Positions 8,463-16,057 of a DNA stretch of 36,874 nt are shown here, in pieces. Within the stretch, counting starts at the first letter, position 1; each line of letters begins with the position of its first letter. The notes under the pieces are model-generated. The model searched no databases. It was given only the letters and a program-made list of their open reading frames with translations, and was not told the origin of the DNA. The stretch lies in the NCBI GenBank assembly GCA_028288785.1, contig JAQGHV010000067.1:1-36874 (forward strand), given 5' to 3'. This stretch comes from Rhodospirillales bacterium (lineage in GTDB: Bacteria; Pseudomonadota; Alphaproteobacteria; Acetobacterales; Acetobacteraceae). Both the position numbers and the translations under genes were made by a program.

Positions 8463-9292
8463 GTGTCGCGACCGAAGACCCGCCCTGGGCACGCCGGCTG
8501 CTGGTAACGCTCGCCATACTGCTGGGTATCGCGATTTTCCTGGCCCCACTCGCGGCCATCTTCACCGAGGCATTGCGCCGTGGCTTGGCGCCCGCACTCG
8601 AAGCCATCGCGGAGCCCGACGCCCTCGCCGCGATGCGGCTGACCTTGCTCGTCGCCGCGATCGCGGTGCCGGTGAACGCCATCGGCGGGGTTGCCGCGTC
8701 CTGGGCGATCGCCAAGTTCGATTTCGCCGGAAAGCGTCTGCTGGTGACGTTGATCGAGCTGCCCTTTGCGGTTTCGCCGGTGATATCGGGCTTGGTCTAC
8801 GTGCTGATCTTCGGCGCGCAGGGATGGTTCGGCGGCTGGCTGCGGGAGCACGACATCCAGATCATCTTCGCGCTTCCGGGCCTGGTGCTGGCGACCACCT
8901 TCGTCACCTTCCCCTTCGTCGCACGCACGCTGCTGCCGCTGATGCAGGAGCAGGGGCGCGAGGAGGAAGAAGCGGCCGCGACGCTCGGCGCCGGCGGGCT
9001 GCAGACGTTTTTCCGCGTGACATTGCCGAACGTGAAATGGGCGCTGCTTGGCGGCATCTTGCTCTGCAATGCGCGCGCAATGGGCGAATTCGGCGCCGTC
9101 GCCGTGGTTTCGGGTCACATCCGGGGTGCGACCAACACCATGCCGTTGCATGTGGAAATCTTGTACAATGAATACATGTTCGTGGGCGCCTTTGCGGTCG
9201 CCTCTCTGCTCGCATTGCTTGGCCTGGTGACGCTCGGCGCCAAGGCGTTGCTCGAATACTGGACGGCGCGGCCGATGGGCGTCGAGGCATGA
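8459..9292 (+). CDS. cysW: Sulfate ABC transporter permease CysW
   Basis: This 277-residue permease partners CysT. About six transmembrane segments are visible. The EAA loop ([20 protein letters not shown]) is in the second half, followed by RAMGEFGAVAVVSGHIRG, a strongly conserved CysW stretch. It is translated from an ATGA overlap with cysT and overlaps cysA by the same 4 nt, so expression is tightly linked. Sulfate taken up here supplies assimilatory sulfate reduction; no reduction genes are in this window. Confidence 0.94.
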   Translation: MSVATEDPPWARRLLVTLAILLGIAIFLAPLAAIFTEALRRGLAPALEAIAEPDALAAMRLTLLVAAIAVPVNAIGGVAASWAIAKFDFAGKRLLVTLIELPFAVSPVISGLVYVLIFGAQGWFGGWLREHDIQIIFALPGLVLATTFVTFPFVARTLLPLMQEQGREEEEAAATLGAGGLQTFFRVTLPNVKWALLGGILLCNARAMGEFGAVAVVSGHIRGATNTMPLHVEILYNEYMFVGAFAVASLLALLGLVTLGAKALLEYWTARPMGVEA

Positions 9293-10380
9293 CGGTCGAG
9301 ATCGAAGCGGTCACGCGGGATTTCGGCACTGCCGCCACGCCGGCGCTGCGCGGGGTGTCGATGACGCTGCGGCAGGGGGAATTCGTGGCGCTGCTGGGTC
9401 CCTCCGGGTCGGGCAAGACGACGTTGCTGCGCATCCTTGCGGGCCTGGACTTTCCCGATGCCGGCCGGGTCCTGATCGGCGGGCGGGACGTGGCGCAGGT
9501 ACCGGCGCGCGCCCGCAATGTTGGCGTGGTGTTTCAGAACTACGCCCTGTTCCGGCACCTGACGGTGTTCGAGAACGTTGCCTTCGGCCTGCGGGTGCGC
9601 CCGCGCGCCAAGCGGCCGGACAACGCCGAGATCGCCCGCCGCGTGCAGGAGCTGCTGGCCCTCGTGCAGATCCCGGAACTCGAGTCGCGCTACCCGGAAC
9701 AGATCTCCGGCGGGCAGCGGCAGCGTGTCGCACTCGCCCGCGCGCTGGCGATCGAGCCGCAGCTGCTGTTGCTCGATGAACCTTTCGGCGCGCTGGACGC
9801 CTTGGTCCGCAAGGAGGTTCGCCGCTGGGTCCGCGGCCTGCACGACCGCCTCGGCATCACCTCCATCCTGGTGACGCACGACCAGGAGGAGGCGATGGAA
9901 ATGGCCGACCGCGTCGCGGTTATGGAGGAAGGCCGCATCGTGCAGTTCGACGCGCCGCACAGCCTGCTGGACGCGCCGGCCTCCGCCTTCGTCGCGAGTT
10001 TTGTCGGCGATGCGAACCGCCTCACGGGGTCGGTGAATGGCGGGCGCTTGGGTATCGAAGGCCTCGGCGCATTCGATGCGGACGGGTTGCCGGACGGTCG
10101 CACGGATGTCTTCGTCCGCCCGGATGAGGTGCGTGTCGTGCCGCCGCGCGAGGGGCTTACTCCAGGCATCGTGGAATGGTCGCGGCAAGCCGATCGCGGA
10201 CGGTGGAAGATCCTCGTCGCCGTCTCCGAGCATCGCCTGGAAGGCTATGCCGAGCAGCCGATCGAGCGCGGCGCGCCCTGCGCGGTCGAACTACAGGCGA
10301 TGACCGTCTTTGGCGCGCAGGGGGAACGCGTGTCGCTCAGCGGTCGTCTCGCCGCGAACAGCGCGATGCCCGGCGTCTAG
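9289..10380 (+). CDS. cysA: Sulfate/thiosulfate ABC transporter ATP-binding protein
   Basis: A 363-residue ATPase with Walker A GPSGSGKT (37-44), Q-loop VFQNYALF, signature ISGGQRQR and Walker B LLLLDEPFGALD. The switch histidine is in VTHDQEEA. The C-terminal extension (from about 240) matches the TOBE-type domain of CysA. It energises CysTW. The gene closes the four-gene operon and ends at a TAG. It faces the convergent pheT with a 178-bp gap in which I see no clear terminator. Confidence 0.95.
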   Translation: MTVEIEAVTRDFGTAATPALRGVSMTLRQGEFVALLGPSGSGKTTLLRILAGLDFPDAGRVLIGGRDVAQVPARARNVGVVFQNYALFRHLTVFENVAFGLRVRPRAKRPDNAEIARRVQELLALVQIPELESRYPEQISGGQRQRVALARALAIEPQLLLLDEPFGALDALVRKEVRRWVRGLHDRLGITSILVTHDQEEAMEMADRVAVMEEGRIVQFDAPHSLLDAPASAFVASFVGDANRLTGSVNGGRLGIEGLGAFDADGLPDGRTDVFVRPDEVRVVPPREGLTPGIVEWSRQADRGRWKILVAVSEHRLEGYAEQPIERGAPCAVELQAMTVFGAQGERVSLSGRLAANSAMPGV

Positions 10381-10558
10381 AACTGCCCGTAGTCCGGGTT
10401 GGGAAAGGCGCCCTGCACGCCATCGACCGCGAGGTTCACCGTGGGCTGCCCGCGCCCCGCCTAGTGGCCGATGCCTCCGCCGCTGCCATCGCCCCATTAC
10501 TTGCTGGTATTTCAGCGCGGCCGGCAGCACCGCACAAGCTGCAAATCCGCGCGCCGGT
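10381..10558. other. cysA/pheT convergent gap with possible gene relic
   Basis: There is no complete gene. On the minus strand the short open stretch TVNLAVDGVQGAFPNPDYGQ ends in Phe and a TAG that overlaps the cysA stop region. It looks like the C-terminus of a real protein, but upstream frames are closed within about 70 bp. It may be a degraded 3' end. No intrinsic terminator was spotted. Confidence 0.25.
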
Positions 10559-13069
10559 TCAGCCGCGTAGTGTGGCTCCGGTGGCCTTCACGACGGCGGC
10601 GATGATCTTCTGCGCGACGGCCTCGATCTCGGCATCGGTCAGCGTCGCCTCGCGCGGCTGCAGAGTCACGTCGATCGCCAGGCTGATCTTGCCCTCGGGC
10701 AACCGGTCGCCGGCGTAGCGGTCGAACAGCGCGACATCGGCGATCAGCGCGCGGTCAGCGCCGCGTGCGGCACGGAGCAGCGCATCGGCGGCGACCGAAG
10801 CATCCACGAGGAAGGCGAAATCCCGCCGCACCGGCTGGAAGGGCGCCAGCTCCGGCGCGGCCTTCTTGCGCCGCTTCGGGTCCGGGATGGCGTCGAGGAA
10901 CACCTCGAAGGCCACGGCAGGGCCCGTGAGGTCCAGCGCGGCGGCGACGCGCGGATGCACCTCGCCGAACGTCGCGAGGACCGTCTTGGGCCCCTGGCGC
11001 AGCACCCCGGATCGCCCCGGGTGGTAGAAGCCAGGCGCATCCGCGGCGGTGGAGATCGCCGCCATCGGCACGCCCAGCGCCGCCAGGACGGCGAGCGCAT
11101 CGCCCTTGGCGTCGAAGGCGTCGAGCGCGCGGGCAGGTGAGGCCCAATGGCGCGGCGTCTCGCCGGTGCGGACGCCGCAAGCGAGCGTCAGCTGTCCGTC
11201 CAGGCTCGCGCTGCGATAGGCGCCGCCGATCTCGCACAGCGCCACCGCCGGGTGGCCGCGCGACGCATTCCGCGCGGCGGCCTGCAGCAGCGACGCCACC
11301 GGGGTCGGGCGCATCTGGTCTAGGTCGGCGGCGATCGGGTTTTCCAAGCGCAGGCTTGCCGGCGTGTCGCCGAACAGCGCCGCCGTCGTGTGGCCGAGGA
11401 AGCCGTAGGTCACGCAATCCATCATGCCGCGCGCCGCCATGACCCTCCGCGCGAGGCCCTGGCGAGCCTGGCGGGGCGTGAGGGCCGGCGCCTGCACCGT
11501 GGCGGCGACAGGCAGCGACAAGGGCGCGATCGCGTCGAGGCCGCCGATGCGCAGCACCTCCTCGATGAGGTCGGCTTCGGGCTCGATCACCGCGCAGCCG
11601 GCAGCACCCGCCGCGGCGCGCGCCGGGGCCAGGTCGGTAGGCTGCGTGAGGATGCCGCCGCGCGGATCGAGGCTCGCGCTCGCGGAGCCAGCCCCGGCCT
11701 GCGCGACATCATTGCGCCAGGAGGGCACCGCGACGGTGACCGAGGCCGCGTCGCGATGCGTGGTCGCGAAGCCGAGCCGCGTCAGGATATCAACCGCTTC
11801 ATCCGGCGCGACATCTGCGCCGCCGAGTTCGGCTAGGCGCGCGAAGCGGAGCGTCGCGTTGCGCTCCCAATCCGGCTCCGCGCCGGCTTCGCTGATCTCG
11901 CTGGCCTCGCCACCGCACAGCTCGATCATGGTGGCCGTCGCCATCTCCAGCGCGAGGCGGGGCAGCGCCTGGTCCACGCCGCGCTCGAAGCGCGAACGTG
12001 CATCGGTGGTGACGGCGTGGCGGCGGCCGGACAGGGCGATGCGCACGGGGTCGAAGATCGCGCATTCGATGAAGCACTCGGTGGTGCCCTCGTCGCACCC
12101 GGTCGGCGCGCCGCCGATGATGCCGCCGAGCGCCTCGGGGCCGGCGGCATCGGCGATGACGCCGTCCTCGGGGGTGAGCGCGTAGGTCTTGCCGTTCAGG
12201 GCCTCCAGCGTCTCGCCCGGCTGCGCCATGCGCATGGTGAGGGTGTTGCCCTGCACCTTCCCCACATCGAAGACGTGCAGCGGGCGGCCGAGACCAATAC
12301 CGTAGAGGTTGGTCACATCGACCAGCGCAGTGATCGGGCGCTGCCCGATCGCCGTCAGCCAGTCCTGCAGCCATTGCGGCGAAGGCCCGTTGCGCAGGCC
12401 ACGGATCCCCCGGCCAAGCACATGGGTGCAGGCGCGCGGGTCCGCGATGATCCAGTTCAGCGGCGACGGATAGGCGGGCGTGATCACCGGCTCCGGCAGC
12501 GGCTTCAAGCGCCCGAGGCCGGCAGCGGCGAGGTCGCGCGCGACGCCGTGCACGCTCAGCGCATCGCCACGATTGGGCGTCACCGCGATCTCGATCACGG
12601 GATCATAGAGCTTCGCGTATTCGACATAGGCCATGCCGATCGGCGCATCGGCCGGCAGGTCGATGATCCCGCTATGGTCGTCGCCAAGGCCCATCTCGCG
12701 CGCCGACAGCATCATCGCCTCCGACGCGACGCCACGGATTTCGCCCTTCTTGAGCGTGATGCCGGTGCCGGGAATGAAGGCGCCGGGCAGTGCCAGCACG
12801 CCGCGCAGCCCGGCCCGCGCATTCGGCGCGCCGCAGACGACGGAGAGCAGCGGCCCCTCGCCGGTGCTCACCTTCAGCGCGCGCAGGCGGTCGGCATTGG
12901 GATGCTGCTCCGCCTCGATGACCTCCGCGATGCGGAAGCCGGCCAGCGCGGCAGAGCGATCCTCGACCCCCTCGACCTCGAGCCCGATGGTCGAGAGCGT
13001 GGTGGTGATTTGCTCAAGCGTCGCCTCGGTCTCGAGATGGGCGCGCAGCCAGGACAGCGTGAACTTCAT
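10559..13069 (-). CDS. pheT: Phenylalanine-tRNA ligase beta subunit
   Basis: This 836-residue subunit of the (alpha-beta)2 synthetase charges tRNA-Phe. A tRNA-binding B1 domain lies at about 40-150 (HPNADRLRALKV, VVCGAPNARAGLRG). It is followed by the B3/B4 editing region (about 210-400, with LGGIIGG and SRFERGVD), the B5 domain, a catalytic-like core and a C-terminal ferredoxin-fold anticodon-binding domain (FQPVRRDFAFLVD to the end). Bacterial PheT is usually about 790-810 residues. The excess is explained by an Ala/Gly-rich stretch at about 457-495, inside B5 between SWRND and EADLIEEV. The ATG is 3 nt after the pheS stop. Confidence 0.96.
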   Translation of the reverse strand: MKFTLSWLRAHLETEATLEQITTTLSTIGLEVEGVEDRSAALAGFRIAEVIEAEQHPNADRLRALKVSTGEGPLLSVVCGAPNARAGLRGVLALPGAFIPGTGITLKKGEIRGVASEAMMLSAREMGLGDDHSGIIDLPADAPIGMAYVEYAKLYDPVIEIAVTPNRGDALSVHGVARDLAAAGLGRLKPLPEPVITPAYPSPLNWIIADPRACTHVLGRGIRGLRNGPSPQWLQDWLTAIGQRPITALVDVTNLYGIGLGRPLHVFDVGKVQGNTLTMRMAQPGETLEALNGKTYALTPEDGVIADAAGPEALGGIIGGAPTGCDEGTTECFIECAIFDPVRIALSGRRHAVTTDARSRFERGVDQALPRLALEMATATMIELCGGEASEISEAGAEPDWERNATLRFARLAELGGADVAPDEAVDILTRLGFATTHRDAASVTVAVPSWRNDVAQAGAGSASASLDPRGGILTQPTDLAPARAAAGAAGCAVIEPEADLIEEVLRIGGLDAIAPLSLPVAATVQAPALTPRQARQGLARRVMAARGMMDCVTYGFLGHTTAALFGDTPASLRLENPIAADLDQMRPTPVASLLQAAARNASRGHPAVALCEIGGAYRSASLDGQLTLACGVRTGETPRHWASPARALDAFDAKGDALAVLAALGVPMAAISTAADAPGFYHPGRSGVLRQGPKTVLATFGEVHPRVAAALDLTGPAVAFEVFLDAIPDPKRRKKAAPELAPFQPVRRDFAFLVDASVAADALLRAARGADRALIADVALFDRYAGDRLPEGKISLAIDVTLQPREATLTDAEIEAVAQKIIAAVVKATGATLRG

Positions 13070-13072
13070 CGC

Positions 13073-14170
13073 TTAGATCCCTTCCGCCAGCGAAGCCGGC
13101 GCCAGCGCGTCGCCCGCGTAGTGCCGGAGCCAGCGGATATCCGCCTCATAGAACGGCCGCAGATCGGCCATGCCGTGCTTGAGCATGGTGATGCGCTCGA
13201 TCCCCATGCCGAAGGCGAAGCCCTGCCACTCCCGCGGATCGAGCCCGCAATTGGCGAGGACGCGCGCATGGACCATGCCGCTGCCCAGGATCTCCAGCCA
13301 GTCGCTGCCCTTGCCGATCTCGCCGGTCTTCCGGTTCCAGCCGATATCGACCTCCATCGAGGGCTCGGTGAAGGGGAAGTAGCTGGCGCGGAATCGCACC
13401 GGCAGGTCGGCCACGGCGAAGAAGGCGCGCAGGAAATCGACCAGGCAGCCCTTGAGATGCGCCAGCGTGATACCGCGGTCGATCACCAGCCCCTCCACCT
13501 GGTGGAACATCGGCGAATGGGTCGCGTCATGGTCGGCGCGCCAGGTGCGGCCGGGGGCGATGATGCGGATCGGTGGCTCGCCCTTCAGCATGGTGCGGAT
13601 CTGCAGGGGGCTGGTCTGGGTGCGGAGGACGATCTGGTGCCCCTCCGCGTCGCGGCCGGGCAGGTAGAACGTGTCCTGGTCCTGGCGCGCCGGATGGTGC
13701 TCCGGGATGTTGAGGGCGGAGAAGTTGTGCCAGTCGGACTCGATGTCGGGTCCGTCGACGACCGAGAAACCCATCGCACCGAAGATGGCGGTCAGCTCCT
13801 CGATGGTGCGGTTGATCGGATGGATGCCCCCGTCCCCGGCACCTGCGGGTGGGTGGGGGCGCGGCGGCAGGGTGATGTCGATCCGCTCGGCGGCGAGGCG
13901 GGCGTCGAGCGCGGCGGCCTCCAGCGTCGCGCGGCGGGCGTCGAGCGCGCCCTCGATCGCGGTCTTCAGGGCGTTGATCGCGGCGCCTCGCTCCTTGCGC
14001 AAGGCCGGCTCGACGCTGCCCAGCGTCTTCAGCAGCGCGGTGACGCTGCCTGACTTGCCGAGCGAGGCGACCCGCACGGCGTCGAGTGCGCGGAGATCGG
14101 CCGCGCCGGCGATGGCGGCGAGGGTCTCGGCGCGGACGGCATCATCGGCGGAGGGTTCACTGGCGGACAT
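13073..14170 (-). CDS. pheS: Phenylalanine-tRNA ligase alpha subunit
   Basis: The catalytic subunit, 365 residues from ATG 14170 (MSASEPSADD). The upstream GTG-type extension of 20 residues looks non-conserved. The N-terminal coiled-coil region (about 1-90) precedes the class II aminoacyl-tRNA synthetase core. Motif 2 is visible around RTMLKGEPPIRIIAPGRTWR and RADHDATHSPMFHQVEG; motif 3 is GMGIERITMLKHGM. It is immediately followed by pheT. It is not preceded by rplT as in many bacteria: rplT lies 7.8 kb upstream on the same strand. Confidence 0.96.
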   Translation of the reverse strand: MSASEPSADDAVRAETLAAIAGAADLRALDAVRVASLGKSGSVTALLKTLGSVEPALRKERGAAINALKTAIEGALDARRATLEAAALDARLAAERIDITLPPRPHPPAGAGDGGIHPINRTIEELTAIFGAMGFSVVDGPDIESDWHNFSALNIPEHHPARQDQDTFYLPGRDAEGHQIVLRTQTSPLQIRTMLKGEPPIRIIAPGRTWRADHDATHSPMFHQVEGLVIDRGITLAHLKGCLVDFLRAFFAVADLPVRFRASYFPFTEPSMEVDIGWNRKTGEIGKGSDWLEILGSGMVHARVLANCGLDPREWQGFAFGMGIERITMLKHGMADLRPFYEADIRWLRHYAGDALAPASLAEGI

Positions 14171-14201
14171 GGGGGAAGACCTCGAGGCGGGGCGGACACG
14201 G

Positions 14202-14230
14202 GTAAGACAATGGTTTTTCCCCTGATGCAA
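14202..14230 (-). promoter_or_regulatory. Promoter-like sequence for pheST
   Basis: On the minus strand TTGCAT (14230-14225) is separated by exactly 17 nt from TCTTAC (14207-14202), about 30 nt before the pheS ATG. Matches to the -35/-10 consensus are partial (3/6 each). Its value is context: pheST, cut off from rplT, needs a promoter of its own. Confidence 0.35.
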
Positions 14231-14361
14231 CCGGGCGCACGGCTGTTGGGGTGATTAGGCGTCGGCGGACGGCTTCGCGACGCGCGCGGACCGGGTCTAT
14301 CCTGCTGCCGCCGGGCGAGACCCGGCCGGCGTGCCGAGGGGGCGCGCCAGGAAGGGGCCGG

Positions 14362-15576
14362 ATGCGCGTCGACGCCAAGCTGCAAGTGCTACTGGTCGCG
14401 CTGGGCGCGATGTTCCTGCAACAGACCTTCGCCGCAGTTGGGCGGAACATGCCCTCGATCATCGCGCCGGCCATCTTGGCGGATCTGCAGCTCGATCCCG
14501 CCTGGCTCGGCGTCTATGTCGGGTTGGGTGCGGCGGCGGCACTGGTGTTCCAACTCGGCTGCGGCAGCTTCATCATCCGCTACGGCGCGCTGCGCACGAG
14601 CCAGGCGGCGCTGGTGATGCTCGGCGTTGGGTTGGCGGCAGCCGCGGCCGGACCGCTGGCCCTCTTCGCGATCTCCGCGATCATCGGCGGCGGCGGCTCC
14701 GCGATCTCGACGCCGGCGAGTTCACATCTGCTCGGGCGCCACTCGCCGCCGCGCCAGGCGCCGCTGGTCTTCTCGATCAAGCAGACGGCGGTCCCCGCGG
14801 GGCTGCTGATCGCGGGGCTGCTTGGGCCGCTGATGACTCTGTGGTGGGGCTGGCGCGGCGCGATGCTGGCGGGCGGCGCCGCCTGCGTGGTCTTCGCGGT
14901 GATGCTGCAGCCGCTGCGGGCGCAGTTCGACACCGACCGTGACCCCACCCGGACCTTCCGGTTTTCCGATTTCGCGACGACGCTGGCGGTTGTGCTTCGG
15001 CTGCCCGCGCTGCGCCGCCTCGCCTTCGCCTGCTTCGCCTTCAACGGGCTGCAGATGATCTTCACGGCTTATTTCGTGACCTACCTCGTGGCGCTGGGCC
15101 ATGACCTCGCGGCGGCGGGGTTCGTGTTTTCGATGGCGACGCTGGTGGCGGTCCCCGGGCGCATCCTGTGGGGCTGGATCGGCAGCGGGCCGGCGGAACC
15201 CGGGCAGGTCATGGCCTGGCTCGCGCTCGGCATGGCCGCGAGCACGGTTTTCGTGGGCTTCTCCGGCCCGCACTGGCCGCTGTGGCTGCTCGGCTTGGCG
15301 GGAGCCGGGCTGAGCCTTACCGCACTCAGCTGGCACGGGGTGCTGTTGGCCGAGGCCGCTCGCCTCGCACCCGAGGGGATGCGCGGGGCGGCGACGGGTG
15401 GCGTGCTGTCCTTCGGCCAGGTCGGCGCGCTGCTGTTGCCGCTCGCCTATGCCGGCGTCCTGGCGGTGACGGGCAGCTACGCTATCGGCTTCATGCTGTG
15501 CGGCGCGCCGGCCCTCGTCGTCGGCATCGCGTTGTTGCGGCACGCGTCGGGCACGATCCCACGCGTCCGAAGCTAA
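14362..15576 (+). CDS. MFS transporter
   Basis: A 404-residue inner-membrane protein from ATG 14362, preceded by GGAAGGGG at a good distance. Longer in-frame starts add an Arg-rich non-membrane leader and are unlikely. About twelve hydrophobic segments in two halves are apparent, split by a polar loop near FDTDRDPTRTFRFSDF. Motifs include the Gly/Ala-rich helices typical of MFS and an RILWGWIGSG stretch in the second half. The substrate is unknown. It is divergent from pheS and is the first gene of the plus-strand block that separates pheS from rplT. Confidence 0.85.
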   Translation: MRVDAKLQVLLVALGAMFLQQTFAAVGRNMPSIIAPAILADLQLDPAWLGVYVGLGAAAALVFQLGCGSFIIRYGALRTSQAALVMLGVGLAAAAAGPLALFAISAIIGGGGSAISTPASSHLLGRHSPPRQAPLVFSIKQTAVPAGLLIAGLLGPLMTLWWGWRGAMLAGGAACVVFAVMLQPLRAQFDTDRDPTRTFRFSDFATTLAVVLRLPALRRLAFACFAFNGLQMIFTAYFVTYLVALGHDLAAAGFVFSMATLVAVPGRILWGWIGSGPAEPGQVMAWLALGMAASTVFVGFSGPHWPLWLLGLAGAGLSLTALSWHGVLLAEAARLAPEGMRGAATGGVLSFGQVGALLLPLAYAGVLAVTGSYAIGFMLCGAPALVVGIALLRHASGTIPRVRS

Positions 15577-16057
15577 GCGTTCGCGGACACGATTGCGTCA
15601 CCGGATATCGACCATCCCCGATCCGATGGCATCTCGACCGCCGGTTCGGTGCTGTTCCAGCGCGGGATGAAGACGTCTCCGCCGGTGAAATCGCGTTTGG
15701 GTGTGGTTCTTCATTAGAGCTACATTCATGCTGATCCCCACCAGGAATCGCTCGTCTCGCCACAAGCGGCATCACCAGCAAGATGAGCGAGCGGCGTGCT
15801 GCCATCGCCGCCCTTGAGCCACTGAACCGTCGCATCGGCCGCTTCGGCCGCTTCGCGACAGGCACGCGCGAGGCTTGCAGAGTGGCGCCACCTTCCTACC
15901 TGGGCCGGAAACTATTGGCTGCCTGTAGCGCTTGCGTCCGTCCAGCTCCCTGAGCACGTTTAGTTTTGCTTACCCAACTATGTTGGGGTTTTCAAAAGGC
16001 TGGGCTTGTCCTTGCCATTCGACCCGACGGTGCGGCTTTCGAATTGGAGATTGAACT
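15577..16057. other. 481-bp gene-free stretch after MFS gene
   Basis: No convincing coding sequence. An ATG at 15783 opens about 57 codons (MSERRAAIAALEPLNRR...), which is rich in Arg/Ala, has no ribosome site and no recognisable motif. The 3' part turns AT-richer and contains a terminator-like hairpin (15973-15991). The stretch may be degraded DNA; I could not identify the source. Confidence 0.3.
15973..15991 (+). terminator. Terminator-like hairpin with short T-run
   Basis: CCCAAC (15973-15978) pairs with GTTGGG (15982-15987) around a TAT loop and is followed by GTTTTC. It is oriented for plus-strand transcripts. It could end transcription from the MFS side before the kinase gene. The stem is short. 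Confidence 0.4.

Noticed and set aside
12017-14053. 678-codon plus-strand ORF opposite pheT/pheS
   Set aside because: It is antisense to two secure synthetase genes, rich in His/Arg/Gly/Asp and lacks any domain.
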